NCBI GenBank assembly: GCA_017617655.1
Contig: JAFZVU010000033.1
Location: 1-35,828 of the forward strand
Direction of reading: 5' to 3'
From: Bacteroidales bacterium
Lineage (GTDB): Bacteria > Bacteroidota > Bacteroidia > Bacteroidales > UBA932
Length of the DNA: 35,828 bases
The position numbers and the translations under genes are program-made. The notes beneath the pieces were generated by a model that worked only from the letters and a program-made list of their open reading frames with translations, had not been told where the DNA came from and made no database searches. Positions 25,295 to 33,487 of the stretch are shown one piece after another (position 1 is the first letter of the stretch; every line of letters starts with the position of its first letter).

Positions 25295-26591
25295 TCCTTC
25301 TTTCTATTTTGTTGTTGTACAGCCTCACCTTCACGGCATTTCCGTGCGCTGTCAGTCCCTCTGCGTCAGCCATGCTGATTATAACGTTGCTAAGCGACAG
25401 AAGGCCTTTCTTCGAGAGCTCCTGATAGGTGATATAGTGCAGGAAACTGTCGAGACCCACTCCGCTGAACGAAGCTGCCCAGCCCATCGTGGGAAGGGTG
25501 TGGTTCGTGCCTGAAGCATAGTCTCCCGCGCTTTCGGGAGAATACGGGCCGATGAAGATGCTGCCAGCCGCAGTGATGCGGTCGGCCACGCTCCACGGGT
25601 CTTCCATATTGATGATTAGGTGCTCGGATGCATAGCCATTTGCAAACTCTACCATAGTGTCGACATCGTCGAAGACCACTATGCGGCTGTTCTCCAGCGC
25701 CCGCTCGACTATCTCCCTGCGAGGGAGCTCCTCAGTCTGGGCCTCCACCTCCATATAGACCTCGTTGGCCAGAATCTCGTCGTTGCAGACCAGGATAGCC
25801 TGGCTGTCGGGGCCGTGCTCAGCCTGTGAAAGCAGGTCGCAGGCCACGAACGAAGCCCTCGCGTTCTCGTCGGCCATAACCATCACCTCAGACGGACCGG
25901 CCGGCATGTCGATGGCCACTCCGCTTGCGCTTACAGCCTGCTTCGCCTTGGTGACGAAACGGTTGCCCGGGCCGAATATCTTCATGACCTTCGGAACGGT
26001 CTCAGTGCCGTACGCCATAGCGGCGACGGCCTGCGCTCCGCCTATCTTGTATATCTTGCTGACTCCGCACACCTGGGCTGCATAGAGCACCGCCGGGTTA
26101 ACCTGTCCGTCCTTGCCGCAGGGAGTGCAGAGTACTATCTCCTTACAGCCCGCCAGCTTCGCAGGGATGGCCAGCATCAGCAGGGTTGAGAACAGAGGCG
26201 CGCTGCCACCGGGGATGTACAGTCCCACCTTCTCGATAGGGATGGCTCTGCGGCGGCACACCACTCCGGCCATGGTCTCGACCTCGACCGGCACCGGGGT
26301 CTGCGCCTGATGGAACTCGCGGATGTTGCGCGCGGCGGCGTTTATAGCCCTCTGCAACTTGGCGCTGACAAACTCTTCAGAAGCTGCTATCTCTTCTTCA
26401 GTCACCTGCAGCACATCGGGGCAGAACCCCTCCACTTCCGTGGCGATCTGCCTTATCGCAGCGTCTCCGCCCTCTTTTACTTTCCTCAAAATGTCGTTCA
26501 CTATGGCGGCTATGTCGTCGTCATTGCTAGAAACGCGGGCCATCAGTTCGGGCCACTGCTCTTTCGGAGGATTTACGAATATTTCCATCAC
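25284..26591 (-). CDS. hisD: Histidinol dehydrogenase
   Basis: A 435-residue zinc enzyme performing the two NAD-dependent oxidations that end the pathway. The family signature is visible as PAGPSEVMVMADE followed by DLLSQAEHGPDSQAILV (with zinc and catalytic Gln/His). Late residues YASEHLIIN and GDYASGTNHTLPT carry the Glu-His base pair and metal His. It could start at the first or second Met. Overlaps hisG by 4 bases. Confidence 0.97.
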   Translation of the reverse strand: MMEIFVNPPKEQWPELMARVSSNDDDIAAIVNDILRKVKEGGDAAIRQIATEVEGFCPDVLQVTEEEIAASEEFVSAKLQRAINAAARNIREFHQAQTPVPVEVETMAGVVCRRRAIPIEKVGLYIPGGSAPLFSTLLMLAIPAKLAGCKEIVLCTPCGKDGQVNPAVLYAAQVCGVSKIYKIGGAQAVAAMAYGTETVPKVMKIFGPGNRFVTKAKQAVSASGVAIDMPAGPSEVMVMADENARASFVACDLLSQAEHGPDSQAILVCNDEILANEVYMEVEAQTEELPRREIVERALENSRIVVFDDVDTMVEFANGYASEHLIINMEDPWSVADRITAAGSIFIGPYSPESAGDYASGTNHTLPTMGWAASFSGVGLDSFLHYITYQELSKKGLLSLSNVIISMADAEGLTAHGNAVKVRLYNNKIERRNED

Positions 26592-27448
26592 GCAATAACT
26601 TTATCAAGGTGCAATACAAGGATGCCTTCTGCTCCGAGGGCCTTCAGCTTTTCTATCTTGTCCCACATTCCGACCTCTTCTACCACTGAGTGCAGGGAGC
26701 ACCAGCCTTCGGCTGCAAGCGGCATGACGGTGGGGCTGCGCATCGCGGGCAGGATCTTAACCGCCTCTGACACCTTGTCGGTGGGGATGTTCATCAGGAT
26801 ATATTTCTTGCCGCGGCTGTCAATCACAGCGTCGAAGCGGAACAGCATAGACTCCAGCAGCTTGCGCTTTGCAGGGCTCATCTTCTTATTGGCTATGAGC
26901 ACGGCCTGGCTGTCCACCACAGTGTGCACTTCCTTCAGTCCGTTGGAAATCAGAGTGCCGCCTGAAGACACTATATCGAAGATTGCGTCGGCGATGCCTG
27001 CCGCGGGAGAAATCTCCACAGAACCCAGGATCACACGGATCTCGGCGTCGATATCGTTCTCGTCAAGCCATTTGCGCAGCACTTTCGGGTATGAGGTTGC
27101 GATCTTCTTGCCGTTGAAGAACGCCGGGCCGGTATACTCCTGCTCCTTGGGTATCGCGAGTGAGATGCGGCAGTCGCCGAAATCCATCTTGCGGACCACC
27201 TCCACGTCGGCCTCCGACTCCAGAACCTCATTCAGACCCACTATGCCGATGTCGGCCGAGCCGTCGGCAACTACGCCGGGGATGTCGTCGTCGCGGAGGT
27301 AGAGCACCTCCATGGGGAAGTTCGCGGCCTTCGCCAGGAACTTGCGTTTAAGCTCGTCGATCCTTATTCCCGAATCTTTCAAAAATGCCAGGCTGTCTTC
27401 ACTGAGGCGTCCCTTGGCCTGGATTGCTATTCGCATCAAATTGCTCAT
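26588..27448 (-). CDS. hisG: ATP phosphoribosyltransferase, long form
   Basis: A 286-residue long-form HisG. The catalytic periplasmic-binding-like domain runs from IAIQAKGRLSEDS to about 210 and carries the phosphoribosyl loop in DIVSSGGTLISNGL. The C-terminal ACT-like regulatory domain (about 215-286) is present, so feedback inhibition by histidine without HisZ is expected. It is the first structural gene after the attenuator, which ends about 25 bases before the ATG. Confidence 0.97.
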   Translation of the reverse strand: MSNLMRIAIQAKGRLSEDSLAFLKDSGIRIDELKRKFLAKAANFPMEVLYLRDDDIPGVVADGSADIGIVGLNEVLESEADVEVVRKMDFGDCRISLAIPKEQEYTGPAFFNGKKIATSYPKVLRKWLDENDIDAEIRVILGSVEISPAAGIADAIFDIVSSGGTLISNGLKEVHTVVDSQAVLIANKKMSPAKRKLLESMLFRFDAVIDSRGKKYILMNIPTDKVSEAVKILPAMRSPTVMPLAAEGWCSLHSVVEEVGMWDKIEKLKALGAEGILVLHLDKVIA

Positions 27449-27469
27449 ATCTGTTATCGTATTATTCTA

Positions 27470-27507
27470 AACAAAAAAGCTTACTCCGTGTAAGAGTAAG
27501 CTTTTGC
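27470..27507 (-). terminator. Attenuator terminator of the his operon
   Basis: Read on the minus strand: AAAAGCTTACTC (27505-27494), loop TTACACG, GAGTAAGCTTTT (27486-27475), then further Ts (TTTTTTGTTT). This is a perfect 12-bp stem with a U-tract, 22 bases before hisG. The 5' arm also forms the 3' half of the antiterminator. Confidence 0.92.
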
Positions 27508-27540
27508 GTATTTGTAGCAGAACTATATGCAAACACCTAC
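27496..27540 (-). promoter_or_regulatory. Antiterminator of the his attenuator
   Basis: On the minus strand GTAGGTGTTTGC (27540-27529) can pair with GCAAAAGCTTAC (27507-27496): twelve positions with two G-U pairs and one G-A mismatch. This pairing uses the terminator's 5' arm, so the two structures exclude each other. The same upstream segment can also pair with the His-codon region (27575-27566, CATATGCACC, with GGTG...GCATAT), which would free the terminator when translation does not stall. Confidence 0.78.
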
Positions 27541-27545
27541 CCTTA

Positions 27546-27590
27546 TCAGTCGATATGGTGATGGTGGTGCATATGGAATCTGTTGGTCAT
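27546..27590 (-). CDS. hisL: his operon leader peptide
   Basis: A 14-codon open frame, MTNRFHMHHHHHID then TGA. Six of 14 codons are His, five in a row, using both CAC and CAT. It lies about 15 bases after the predicted transcription start and 38 bases before the terminator stem. Like E. coli hisL, it is expected to stall a ribosome when charged His-tRNA is scarce. The peptide itself probably has no function. Confidence 0.92.
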   Translation of the reverse strand: MTNRFHMHHHHHID

Positions 27591-27610
27591 TCTTTTACCG
27601 TTTGCATCTG

Positions 27611-27641
27611 CAAAGGACGATAATATTTTTGAATTTACAAA
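27611..27641 (-). promoter_or_regulatory. Predicted promoter of the his operon
   Basis: On the minus strand: TTTG at 27641-27638, a 19-base spacer, then GTCCTTTG at 27618-27611. The TTTG parts and spacing match the Bacteroidota consensus; the TA of TAnnTTTG is missing. The expected start is near 27607, just before hisL. It lies directly after the hydrolase stop codon. Confidence 0.55.
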
Positions 27642-27643
27642 AC

Positions 27644-28651
27644 CTATTCGTCGAAGAATGCCATTACATCGGCCCAGATCTGCTCTTTGTTGATCTCCAG
27701 GAGCAGCTCGTGCTTCAGGCCGGGGTAAAGAATGCGGTCTACATTCTTGTAGCCCTGCGACTGCACGAACTCGATCAGCTTGGCCCAGCGCTCGGGATTT
27801 CCGATAGCCGGATCATTCTCGCCGGCGATGAAGAGGATGGGCAGGTCAGGATTCTCGATGCCCCAGTTGTCCTTGGCGATCTCCCTTGACATCATGCTCA
27901 GATTGTACTGACCGTTGTTGGTGAAAGGATAGCCGCAGAGCGGGTCGGCGTTATATGCCCGCACATTGTCCTCGTTGACAGACAGCCAGTTGTTCTTCAG
28001 ACCGCCGTTGTCGAAAGCCTCGAAGGTCTTGGTGCTGTGGACCTTGTGGGGAGCCCAGAAGTTCCTCCACTTGATGGCGAAGCTCACCTTTGCTACGGCA
28101 TTTCCGCCCGGAGCGCCGCAGAGCACAGCCTTGTCGATAGAGTTGTCGTAGTCCTGCAGATACATGCGGCCTACCATAGTGCCCATGCTGTGGCCGAACA
28201 GATAGACCGGAAGACCCGGATACTGGTCCTTCATGTAAAGCACCATCTGCTGCAGGTCGTCGCTGATAGCGCGCACCTTGTTGGTGCCGAAATCGCCCAG
28301 GCCGGCCTTCTTGGTAATGCTGCCGCCGTGGCCGCGATGGTCGTGCATCTCGCAAACATAGCCGTTCTTGGCCAGATACTGCATGAACGGATAGTAACGC
28401 TCCTTGTGCTCCGCCATACCGTGCGAGAACACCACGACAGCCTTCGGAGTCCCCACCGGCCTGATGATAGCCTGCGCCAGCGGATGCCCGTCAACATTCG
28501 ACTTCAGCGTCTGAGTCTCGATCGGCAGATCCGGAATCGCCGCCGCCTGCGCAAACTCCAGCTCCGCCTGCTCCACACTCACCCGATTTGCCGCATTCAC
28601 ACCGAAGAGGCAGAGTGAGGTGAGGAATAAAATAGAAAGTATCTTTTTCAT
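27644..28651 (-). CDS. Secreted alpha/beta hydrolase, monoacylglycerol lipase/lysophospholipase type
   Basis: A 335-residue exported serine hydrolase. The signal peptide ends at about residue 21 (GVNAA). The Hydrolase_4 (serine aminopeptidase, S33-like) fold shows oxyanion SHGMAEH at 76-82, HDHRGHG at 103-109, nucleophile elbow GHSMG with Ser155, the acid in IAGENDPAIG and a catalytic His in GLKHEL near the end. The family splits monoacylglycerols or lysophospholipids; the cargo here is not shown. It lies upstream of the his promoter on the same strand with no terminator between them. Confidence 0.9.
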   Translation of the reverse strand: MKKILSILFLTSLCLFGVNAANRVSVEQAELEFAQAAAIPDLPIETQTLKSNVDGHPLAQAIIRPVGTPKAVVVFSHGMAEHKERYYPFMQYLAKNGYVCEMHDHRGHGGSITKKAGLGDFGTNKVRAISDDLQQMVLYMKDQYPGLPVYLFGHSMGTMVGRMYLQDYDNSIDKAVLCGAPGGNAVAKVSFAIKWRNFWAPHKVHSTKTFEAFDNGGLKNNWLSVNEDNVRAYNADPLCGYPFTNNGQYNLSMMSREIAKDNWGIENPDLPILFIAGENDPAIGNPERWAKLIEFVQSQGYKNVDRILYPGLKHELLLEINKEQIWADVMAFFDE

Positions 28652-28691
28652 ATAGTTCTGATATTAGAGGTTCCGGTTCTAAATGTAGGAA

Positions 28692-28699
28692 TATTTTTG
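28692..28699 (+). promoter_or_regulatory. Predicted -7 promoter element for the LRR lipoprotein gene
   Basis: TATTTTTG, matching TAnnTTTG. The expected start at 28703-28706 gives a leader of about 15 bases before the ATG at 28720. No -33 match. The 68-base divergent gap toward the hydrolase gene has only a near-match element (TACATTTA on the minus strand, 28687-28680). Confidence 0.5.
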
Positions 28700-28719
28700 C
28701 AATTTTACATCCGCGAACT

Positions 28720-30813
28720 ATGAAACGGACCCTCTTCCTCCTGCTGGCCATCGTGATCCTATGCGTTTCCTGCGCCGAGCCGACGGGAAGCGAAGCGTTC
28801 CTTGCACCCGAGATCGTATCCATTGCCGCCGATGCCCAGGAAACCACCGCAACCCTCCGATGCACACTCTCCAGCCCCAGAGCTACGGCCTGCGGCTTCG
28901 TCTGGTGGGCCGACGACGGAGTCCGGCAGACAGTGGACGGAGTATTGTCAGAAACTACTTTTACGGCGACCATAACCGGCCTCTTTCCCGGCAAGACATA
29001 CGAATGGTATGCTTTCGCCAAAGCTGGCGAAAGCGAGATCCAGTCCACCACCGAATTATTCGCCACAAGGGAAATCCCGCCCAGGCCCAATACAGTACCG
29101 ATAAGCGACGAAGTTTTCAAGAAGTATCTCGTCACCAGTTTCGATAAAGACGGTGACGGAGAGATATCTGAAGAAGAAGCCCTGCTCGTCCGGAAGATTG
29201 CAGTCAAGACCGACAATATCCTCTCTCTGGATGGAATCGAATATTTCACCAACCTTGACTCATTAATCTGCCGTGGAGTCGATCTTGATATGGATGAGCA
29301 CGCGGAGATAGCCACGCCGGGGCGGCTGACATCTCTTGACCTCAGCAAGAACATTTTTCTGAGCCACCTGGAATGCGACGCCAACCATCTCAAGACGCTG
29401 ATTCTCCCCGACAATCCCTGGATGGTTTTCTTGCTCTGCTCACACAATTATCTGACAGAACTCGACCTGTCGAAACTGTCGGGTCTGGAAGTCCTCAAGG
29501 CTTTCAACAACCAATTGACCGCCATTGATGTCAGCCACAATCCTTTCCTAAGGACGATTGAACTTCATAACAATTTCATTGAGAGCATAGATGTTACATG
29601 CTGCCCCATTGTAGACTGCCTTAATATAGGCAATAACAAAGTCAAGGAAGTTGACATCTCAAAATGTCCCAAACTATATTGGCTGGGGGTATTCAGCACC
29701 GGCGTTACTTCTGTCGACTTGAGCGTCTGCACCAATCTGCACTATCTGTGCTGCTACGAATCGGCCATTTCATCTCTGGACCTCACCCCCTGTCTGTCTC
29801 TCTACGAGTTAAGATGCTACGACTGTATGATAAAGGAGCTGGACATCAGCATGCTCCCGAATCTAGAGATAGTCGACTGCGCTCCCATGAATTCATTGAC
29901 CACATTGTATGTTTCAGACATACAATCAATCGAAGGGATTACTCGCAACCGCTCTGAAGAGAATATCCCGGCAAGGACGGAGATTGAAGTCCGTTATACA
30001 GGTGCGCCCGAAGGCAGAGTCGATGTCAAAGACCCTGTTTTCAAATCCTACCTGATCAAGAATTTCGACAAGAACGGCGACGGAGAACTCTCCAACGCAG
30101 AGGCATTATCGGTGAAGGAGATTGAGATTGAGACCGGAAACATTCACACTCTAAAAGGCATCGAACGCTGCTTCAATCTGGAGAAGTTATATTGCAAGGG
30201 CGAATTCCTAGGAACCAGGACTGATGATTATGGCGATTCTCATGAGATATGCGAGGGCCTGCTCACGGAACTCGACCTGTCCGGAAACCCCAGGCTGACT
30301 GTAGTCAATTGCGCCGCTAACCGGATTGAAACTATCAACCTGTCGGCCAACACGGAGCTGGAAGAGCTTATAATCGACCGCAACAGATTACAGAGCATAG
30401 ATTTGACTCACAATCCTAAAATCATGAGTCTTGCCCTCCAGGGGAACCCGCTGACGTCAGTCTCTGACATCAGCGGCCTTCCGTTACAGTCTCTGCACAT
30501 ATCGGGTCTGGATATGGCCAAACACATGGTTCCTGATTTCCTAACCAACTTTCCGGAACTCAAAGGTGTCAATATCAGCGAGTATGAAGGAGAGATTCTG
30601 GACTTGAGCAAGAACACGGAACTGGATGCAATCTGGTGCTTTAACATGCCCAATCTCAAAGTACTGGACCTTTCCAACTCTCCTAAACTGGAATCATTGT
30701 ACTGCGGCAGTGGCACAGGCATGCCGGAGAAGGTGATAGTCCATAAGGACATTGATATAAGCAAACTGTTGATCCGCAAATCTGAAGATACGGTTGTTGT
30801 AAATGCGGAATAG
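28720..30813 (+). CDS. LRR lipoprotein with two EF-hand/leucine-rich modules
   Basis: A 697-residue surface lipoprotein. Signal with lipobox LCVSC (Cys18). Residues about 29-115 look like an FNIII-type beta sandwich (TATLRCTLSS...GKTYEWYAFA). Then comes a module made of a Ca-binding EF-hand-like loop, DKDGDGEISEEE (142-153), and about ten leucine-rich repeats (about 165-400). A second module repeats this order: DKNGDGELSNAEA (450-462) and repeats to about 680. The repeats follow L..L.C..N.L..LDLS.N..L with frequent Cys. Likely exposed for binding or adhesion; ligand unknown. Its end overlaps the next gene by 11 bases. Confidence 0.85.
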   Translation: MKRTLFLLLAIVILCVSCAEPTGSEAFLAPEIVSIAADAQETTATLRCTLSSPRATACGFVWWADDGVRQTVDGVLSETTFTATITGLFPGKTYEWYAFAKAGESEIQSTTELFATREIPPRPNTVPISDEVFKKYLVTSFDKDGDGEISEEEALLVRKIAVKTDNILSLDGIEYFTNLDSLICRGVDLDMDEHAEIATPGRLTSLDLSKNIFLSHLECDANHLKTLILPDNPWMVFLLCSHNYLTELDLSKLSGLEVLKAFNNQLTAIDVSHNPFLRTIELHNNFIESIDVTCCPIVDCLNIGNNKVKEVDISKCPKLYWLGVFSTGVTSVDLSVCTNLHYLCCYESAISSLDLTPCLSLYELRCYDCMIKELDISMLPNLEIVDCAPMNSLTTLYVSDIQSIEGITRNRSEENIPARTEIEVRYTGAPEGRVDVKDPVFKSYLIKNFDKNGDGELSNAEALSVKEIEIETGNIHTLKGIERCFNLEKLYCKGEFLGTRTDDYGDSHEICEGLLTELDLSGNPRLTVVNCAANRIETINLSANTELEELIIDRNRLQSIDLTHNPKIMSLALQGNPLTSVSDISGLPLQSLHISGLDMAKHMVPDFLTNFPELKGVNISEYEGEILDLSKNTELDAIWCFNMPNLKVLDLSNSPKLESLYCGSGTGMPEKVIVHKDIDISKLLIRKSEDTVVVNAE

Positions 30814-31729
30814 GATATTCATAAGATTTTTTGTCATGCTGGCACTGATGATGTGCTCGCTGGCGGCGCACTCCCAGAGTTCATGGGATGCCGCCCTGGA
30901 CCGCTACGAACAGTTCACGGAGCAGTGTATCGACCTTCGCCAGCGCTCGCTCGCCGGAGAGCAGATAGAAGTGGCTGAAATCAACGCACTGCTCTCCCAG
31001 CTCTCTTCCCTTCGTACGACTCTTCAGGATTCTGCCGGACAGATGACAGCCACACAGCGTTCTCGCTTCGACCGGATCAAACAGCGCTATGCAGAAGCAT
31101 TTGGTCTCGATAGCAAGACGGACAAGGCGACAGACCAGCCTATGGAAATAGTCGAGCCGGCCGAGCCGGTCCGGGAAGAGCCACAAGATTCCTCTCCGGA
31201 ATTATATGAAGTTATTGAAGAGGTTGCACCTGTTCAAGAGGAAACGGTTGTAGCAGTTCCTTCCCGGCCAGCTTTCCACGCCGGTGTGATCGCCTACTGC
31301 GCAGCTCCGACCGTAAGGCCCGGCCTTATGGTCCGTTTCGACATAGGACGTTCCGGATTCTATCTTAAAGGCTCTCTGTGGCCGGCACCTCAGGCAGCAT
31401 ATTTCTGCAAGTCCGACGGAACTGCCGACAATGGCTTTATCTGGACCACCGGCCAAGAGAAGGCCGGTGCTTGGAGCCTCTCCGGCGGAGCGACGCTGCG
31501 CATTGCCAAGCCTCTGCGGTTTTATGCCGGCTGCGGCTATGGCGCTGATACTGTCCTTTGGGAAGACTCCTCCGGCAAGTGGGCTAAAGTGTCAGACATA
31601 TCTCATTCCAGTTTTTGCGCTGATGCCGGCCTACTGGTGGATATAGGTCATTTCACCATAATGGCAGGGGCCACCACCCTCTCCTTCCGCACCGTCGGTT
31701 TCGAAGTCGGTGCCGGTATTATTTTCTGA
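30803..31729 (+). CDS. Outer-membrane-like protein with coiled coil and beta-rich C-terminus
   Basis: A 308-residue exported protein of unknown function. The signal peptide ends near residue 24 (AAHS). Residues about 28-110 are helical and charged, likely a coiled coil. A Pro/Glu/Val-rich linker follows (about 112-150; EPAEPVREEPQ). The C-terminal 155 residues alternate short beta strands with Gly and aromatics and end in VGAGIIF, an aromatic-terminated strand as in outer membrane barrels. It overlaps the LRR gene by 11 bases, implying coupled translation, and is convergent with the kinase gene with a 12-base gap. I do not recognise a named family. Confidence 0.7.
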   Translation: MRNRIFIRFFVMLALMMCSLAAHSQSSWDAALDRYEQFTEQCIDLRQRSLAGEQIEVAEINALLSQLSSLRTTLQDSAGQMTATQRSRFDRIKQRYAEAFGLDSKTDKATDQPMEIVEPAEPVREEPQDSSPELYEVIEEVAPVQEETVVAVPSRPAFHAGVIAYCAAPTVRPGLMVRFDIGRSGFYLKGSLWPAPQAAYFCKSDGTADNGFIWTTGQEKAGAWSLSGGATLRIAKPLRFYAGCGYGADTVLWEDSSGKWAKVSDISHSSFCADAGLLVDIGHFTIMAGATTLSFRTVGFEVGAGIIF

Positions 31730-31741
31730 CGAACTGTTGGA

Positions 31742-32833
31742 TTAATCTTCGAACAGATCGGTGGCCTGACGGAACAGGTCGTCAATCAGAGTAGTGTCTA
31801 CCTTTATCTCCTTATCGGAAGCAGCATTTTCGGTTTTGGACTTCTGTGCCGGAGGAGTATTGGCTGACGGTGTAATCTGTGCCTTCGTGGCATCTTGAAC
31901 CTTCGGAACCTCAACAGGATCTGCACTGGCTGGTTGTTCAATAGCGGCATGAATCTGAGTCTCCATAGCATCTGCTGGCTGCTGACTTGGTTGACTCTCC
32001 ACTGTCCGTGACAAAAATGGCCAGAGCGCCGCTATGGCAATTCCGACAGCAACAACTGCAGCCGCAAGCAGCCAGGGCCAAATTCTTTTACGCCTGTGCA
32101 GCGCCTCTTTTACTTCAGCGACAGACGCATAGCGGGCCTGCGGGTTGCTTTCGCAACACTTGCGGACCACAGCTTTGTGACGGTCCGACAGCGAGCCGAT
32201 CACCAGTCCCAGCGAATAGATGTCGCTGCGCGCATCCGCAGTGCCGCCAGCCAGCACTTCTGGGGCAGCAAAGCTCACCGTGCCCGCTGACGCTTTAAGT
32301 ATCGAATGCCCGGCCGAATCCGAGAAACCGAAATCGATGAGCCGTACGTGGTGGCCGTCATGGGTGAGCATTATGTTGGAAGGCTTGAGGTCGCGATACA
32401 CCACGCCGCGCATGTGCAGATAAGACAAGGCATCGCAGATCTCGTCAAGAATGCCGTCCTCGAGTTTCCTGTCCAAAGGTTTGTCCTTCCTAAGAGCATC
32501 TAGCGTGCTGCCGTCCACCCACTCCATCTCTATGCAGTGACCGAGCCCAGGCTCTTCAACAAAACCATAGAACTCCACGATGCCGGGATGGCGGAGAGAA
32601 TAGCCTATCTCGAATTCTTTGCGCAGCAGGTCTTCATAGAGCCGGTTGCCGCGATACTCCTCCTTCAGGCACTTCAGGGCGCGGAAACGGCCCATGCGGT
32701 CTGCCCGCCAGATCTCAGAGCAGCCCTTCTCCGACCTGTGTATCAGGCAGAGAGAAGAATTGAGCGAAGCATCTTCAGGTGAATTGAAAAAAGCCGATGT
32801 ATCTTCTTGCATACCGATGGATTCCATCCACAA
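31742..32833 (-). CDS. Hanks-type Ser/Thr protein kinase with membrane anchor and extracytoplasmic tail
   Basis: A 363-residue kinase. The cytoplasmic domain (about 25-245) has Lys54 (FRALKCL), helix-C Glu73, catalytic loop YRDLKPSN (146-153; Tyr replaces the usual His), DFG at 167-169 and APE at 190-192. The glycine-rich loop is reduced (SEKGCSEIW). A single membrane helix spans about 251-274, followed by an 89-residue Pro/Ala/Ser-rich tail outside the membrane. The catalytic Asp148 and metal residues are intact, so it is probably active. An alternative start is Met8. It begins 12 bases after the HTH-like gene, with which it forms an operon. Confidence 0.88.
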   Translation of the reverse strand: MWMESIGMQEDTSAFFNSPEDASLNSSLCLIHRSEKGCSEIWRADRMGRFRALKCLKEEYRGNRLYEDLLRKEFEIGYSLRHPGIVEFYGFVEEPGLGHCIEMEWVDGSTLDALRKDKPLDRKLEDGILDEICDALSYLHMRGVVYRDLKPSNIMLTHDGHHVRLIDFGFSDSAGHSILKASAGTVSFAAPEVLAGGTADARSDIYSLGLVIGSLSDRHKAVVRKCCESNPQARYASVAEVKEALHRRKRIWPWLLAAAVVAVGIAIAALWPFLSRTVESQPSQQPADAMETQIHAAIEQPASADPVEVPKVQDATKAQITPSANTPPAQKSKTENAASDKEIKVDTTLIDDLFRQATDLFED

Positions 32834-32845
32834 AGATAGCAGAAA

Positions 32846-33415
32846 TTACAAGCGCTCCACACGGTTAAGTCCGCCGTTCTTGCCGGCGACGTAGGAAGGC
32901 GTAGGGCCGTCGGCACGGTCGACATGGTCGATATAGAGAGGATATCCCAGCAGGAACTGTGTGACACAGAAGCGGTCAGCTTCCCTCAGCTTGGCATTCT
33001 GGCTCTCCAATACCGTAAAACCGCTGCCGCCATCATAGCGCAGCGTCACCAGACGATTCGGCTCCCAGCCGATGAGGACTCGGTCCCCCACCGCCAAATC
33101 CGCCGCCGCCACGCAGGTCGCACTGAAAAAGTCAGACTCAGAGTCAGGCCTCTGTCGCAGACTCTCGCGGTAATCCGCGAAATTGCCGTAGCCACAGAAA
33201 CGGCTCAGCACATCGAGAGTCGCAACCCTCGGCGCCGGCTTAAGGCTCACATAGCCCCAGAGCCGCTTCAGAGTAGAAGCCGATATATACTCATTGATCT
33301 CCCTCTCGATCACCACCGAGAGCGACTCGAAGTCGGTGGAAGTATTCACCTTCCTCCCGTACTTCACCTCAACCTCCTTCAGGAGCGTAGCAATTTCTGG
33401 AATCGTATTAGACAT
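32846..33415 (-). CDS. HTH-like regulator candidate paired with the kinase
   Basis: A 189-residue protein from the ATG at 33415 (MSNTIPEIATLL). A longer in-frame start at 33475 would cross the promoter elements. The N-terminal half has a segment I have seen in many Bacteroidota proteins: EINEYISASTLKRLWGYVSLKPAPRV... then LSRFCGYGNFADYRESL. It resembles an XRE-type helix-turn-helix, with the recognition helix at ISASTLKRLWGY. The C-terminal half (about 105-189) is beta-rich and unrecognised. It may be a regulator or substrate of the kinase encoded 12 bases downstream. DNA binding is inferred. Confidence 0.6.
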   Translation of the reverse strand: MSNTIPEIATLLKEVEVKYGRKVNTSTDFESLSVVIEREINEYISASTLKRLWGYVSLKPAPRVATLDVLSRFCGYGNFADYRESLRQRPDSESDFFSATCVAAADLAVGDRVLIGWEPNRLVTLRYDGGSGFTVLESQNAKLREADRFCVTQFLLGYPLYIDHVDRADGPTPSYVAGKNGGLNRVERL

Positions 33416-33449
33416 GCAGCGTAAAGGTACTAACAAATGAATGTACACA

Positions 33450-33481
33450 CAAAGATATCCCCCCTTCCGCCGCACATCAAG
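33450..33481 (-). promoter_or_regulatory. Predicted promoter of the HTH-kinase operon
   Basis: On the minus strand: CTTG at 33481-33478, a 20-base spacer, then TATCTTTG at 33457-33450 (perfect TAnnTTTG). The expected start near 33446 gives a 30-base leader. A second, weaker set (TTTG 33453-33450 with TACCTTTA 33429-33422) overlaps it. Confidence 0.55.
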
Positions 33482-33487
33482 TTCATG

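Noticed and set aside
26310-27302. 330-codon plus-strand open frame opposite hisD/hisG
   Set aside because: Crosses two real genes on the other strand and has Ser/Arg-rich shadow-like composition.
27546-27590. Poly-His run as an engineered tag or chance repeat
   Set aside because: It is in frame with a start and stop, placed just after a promoter and just before a terminator/antiterminator pair and hisG, so a leader peptide explains it fully.
28491-29447. 318-codon minus-strand open frame spanning the hydrolase-LRR gap
   Set aside because: It overlaps the start of the signal-peptide-bearing hydrolase gene and is antisense to the LRR gene; no domain seen.
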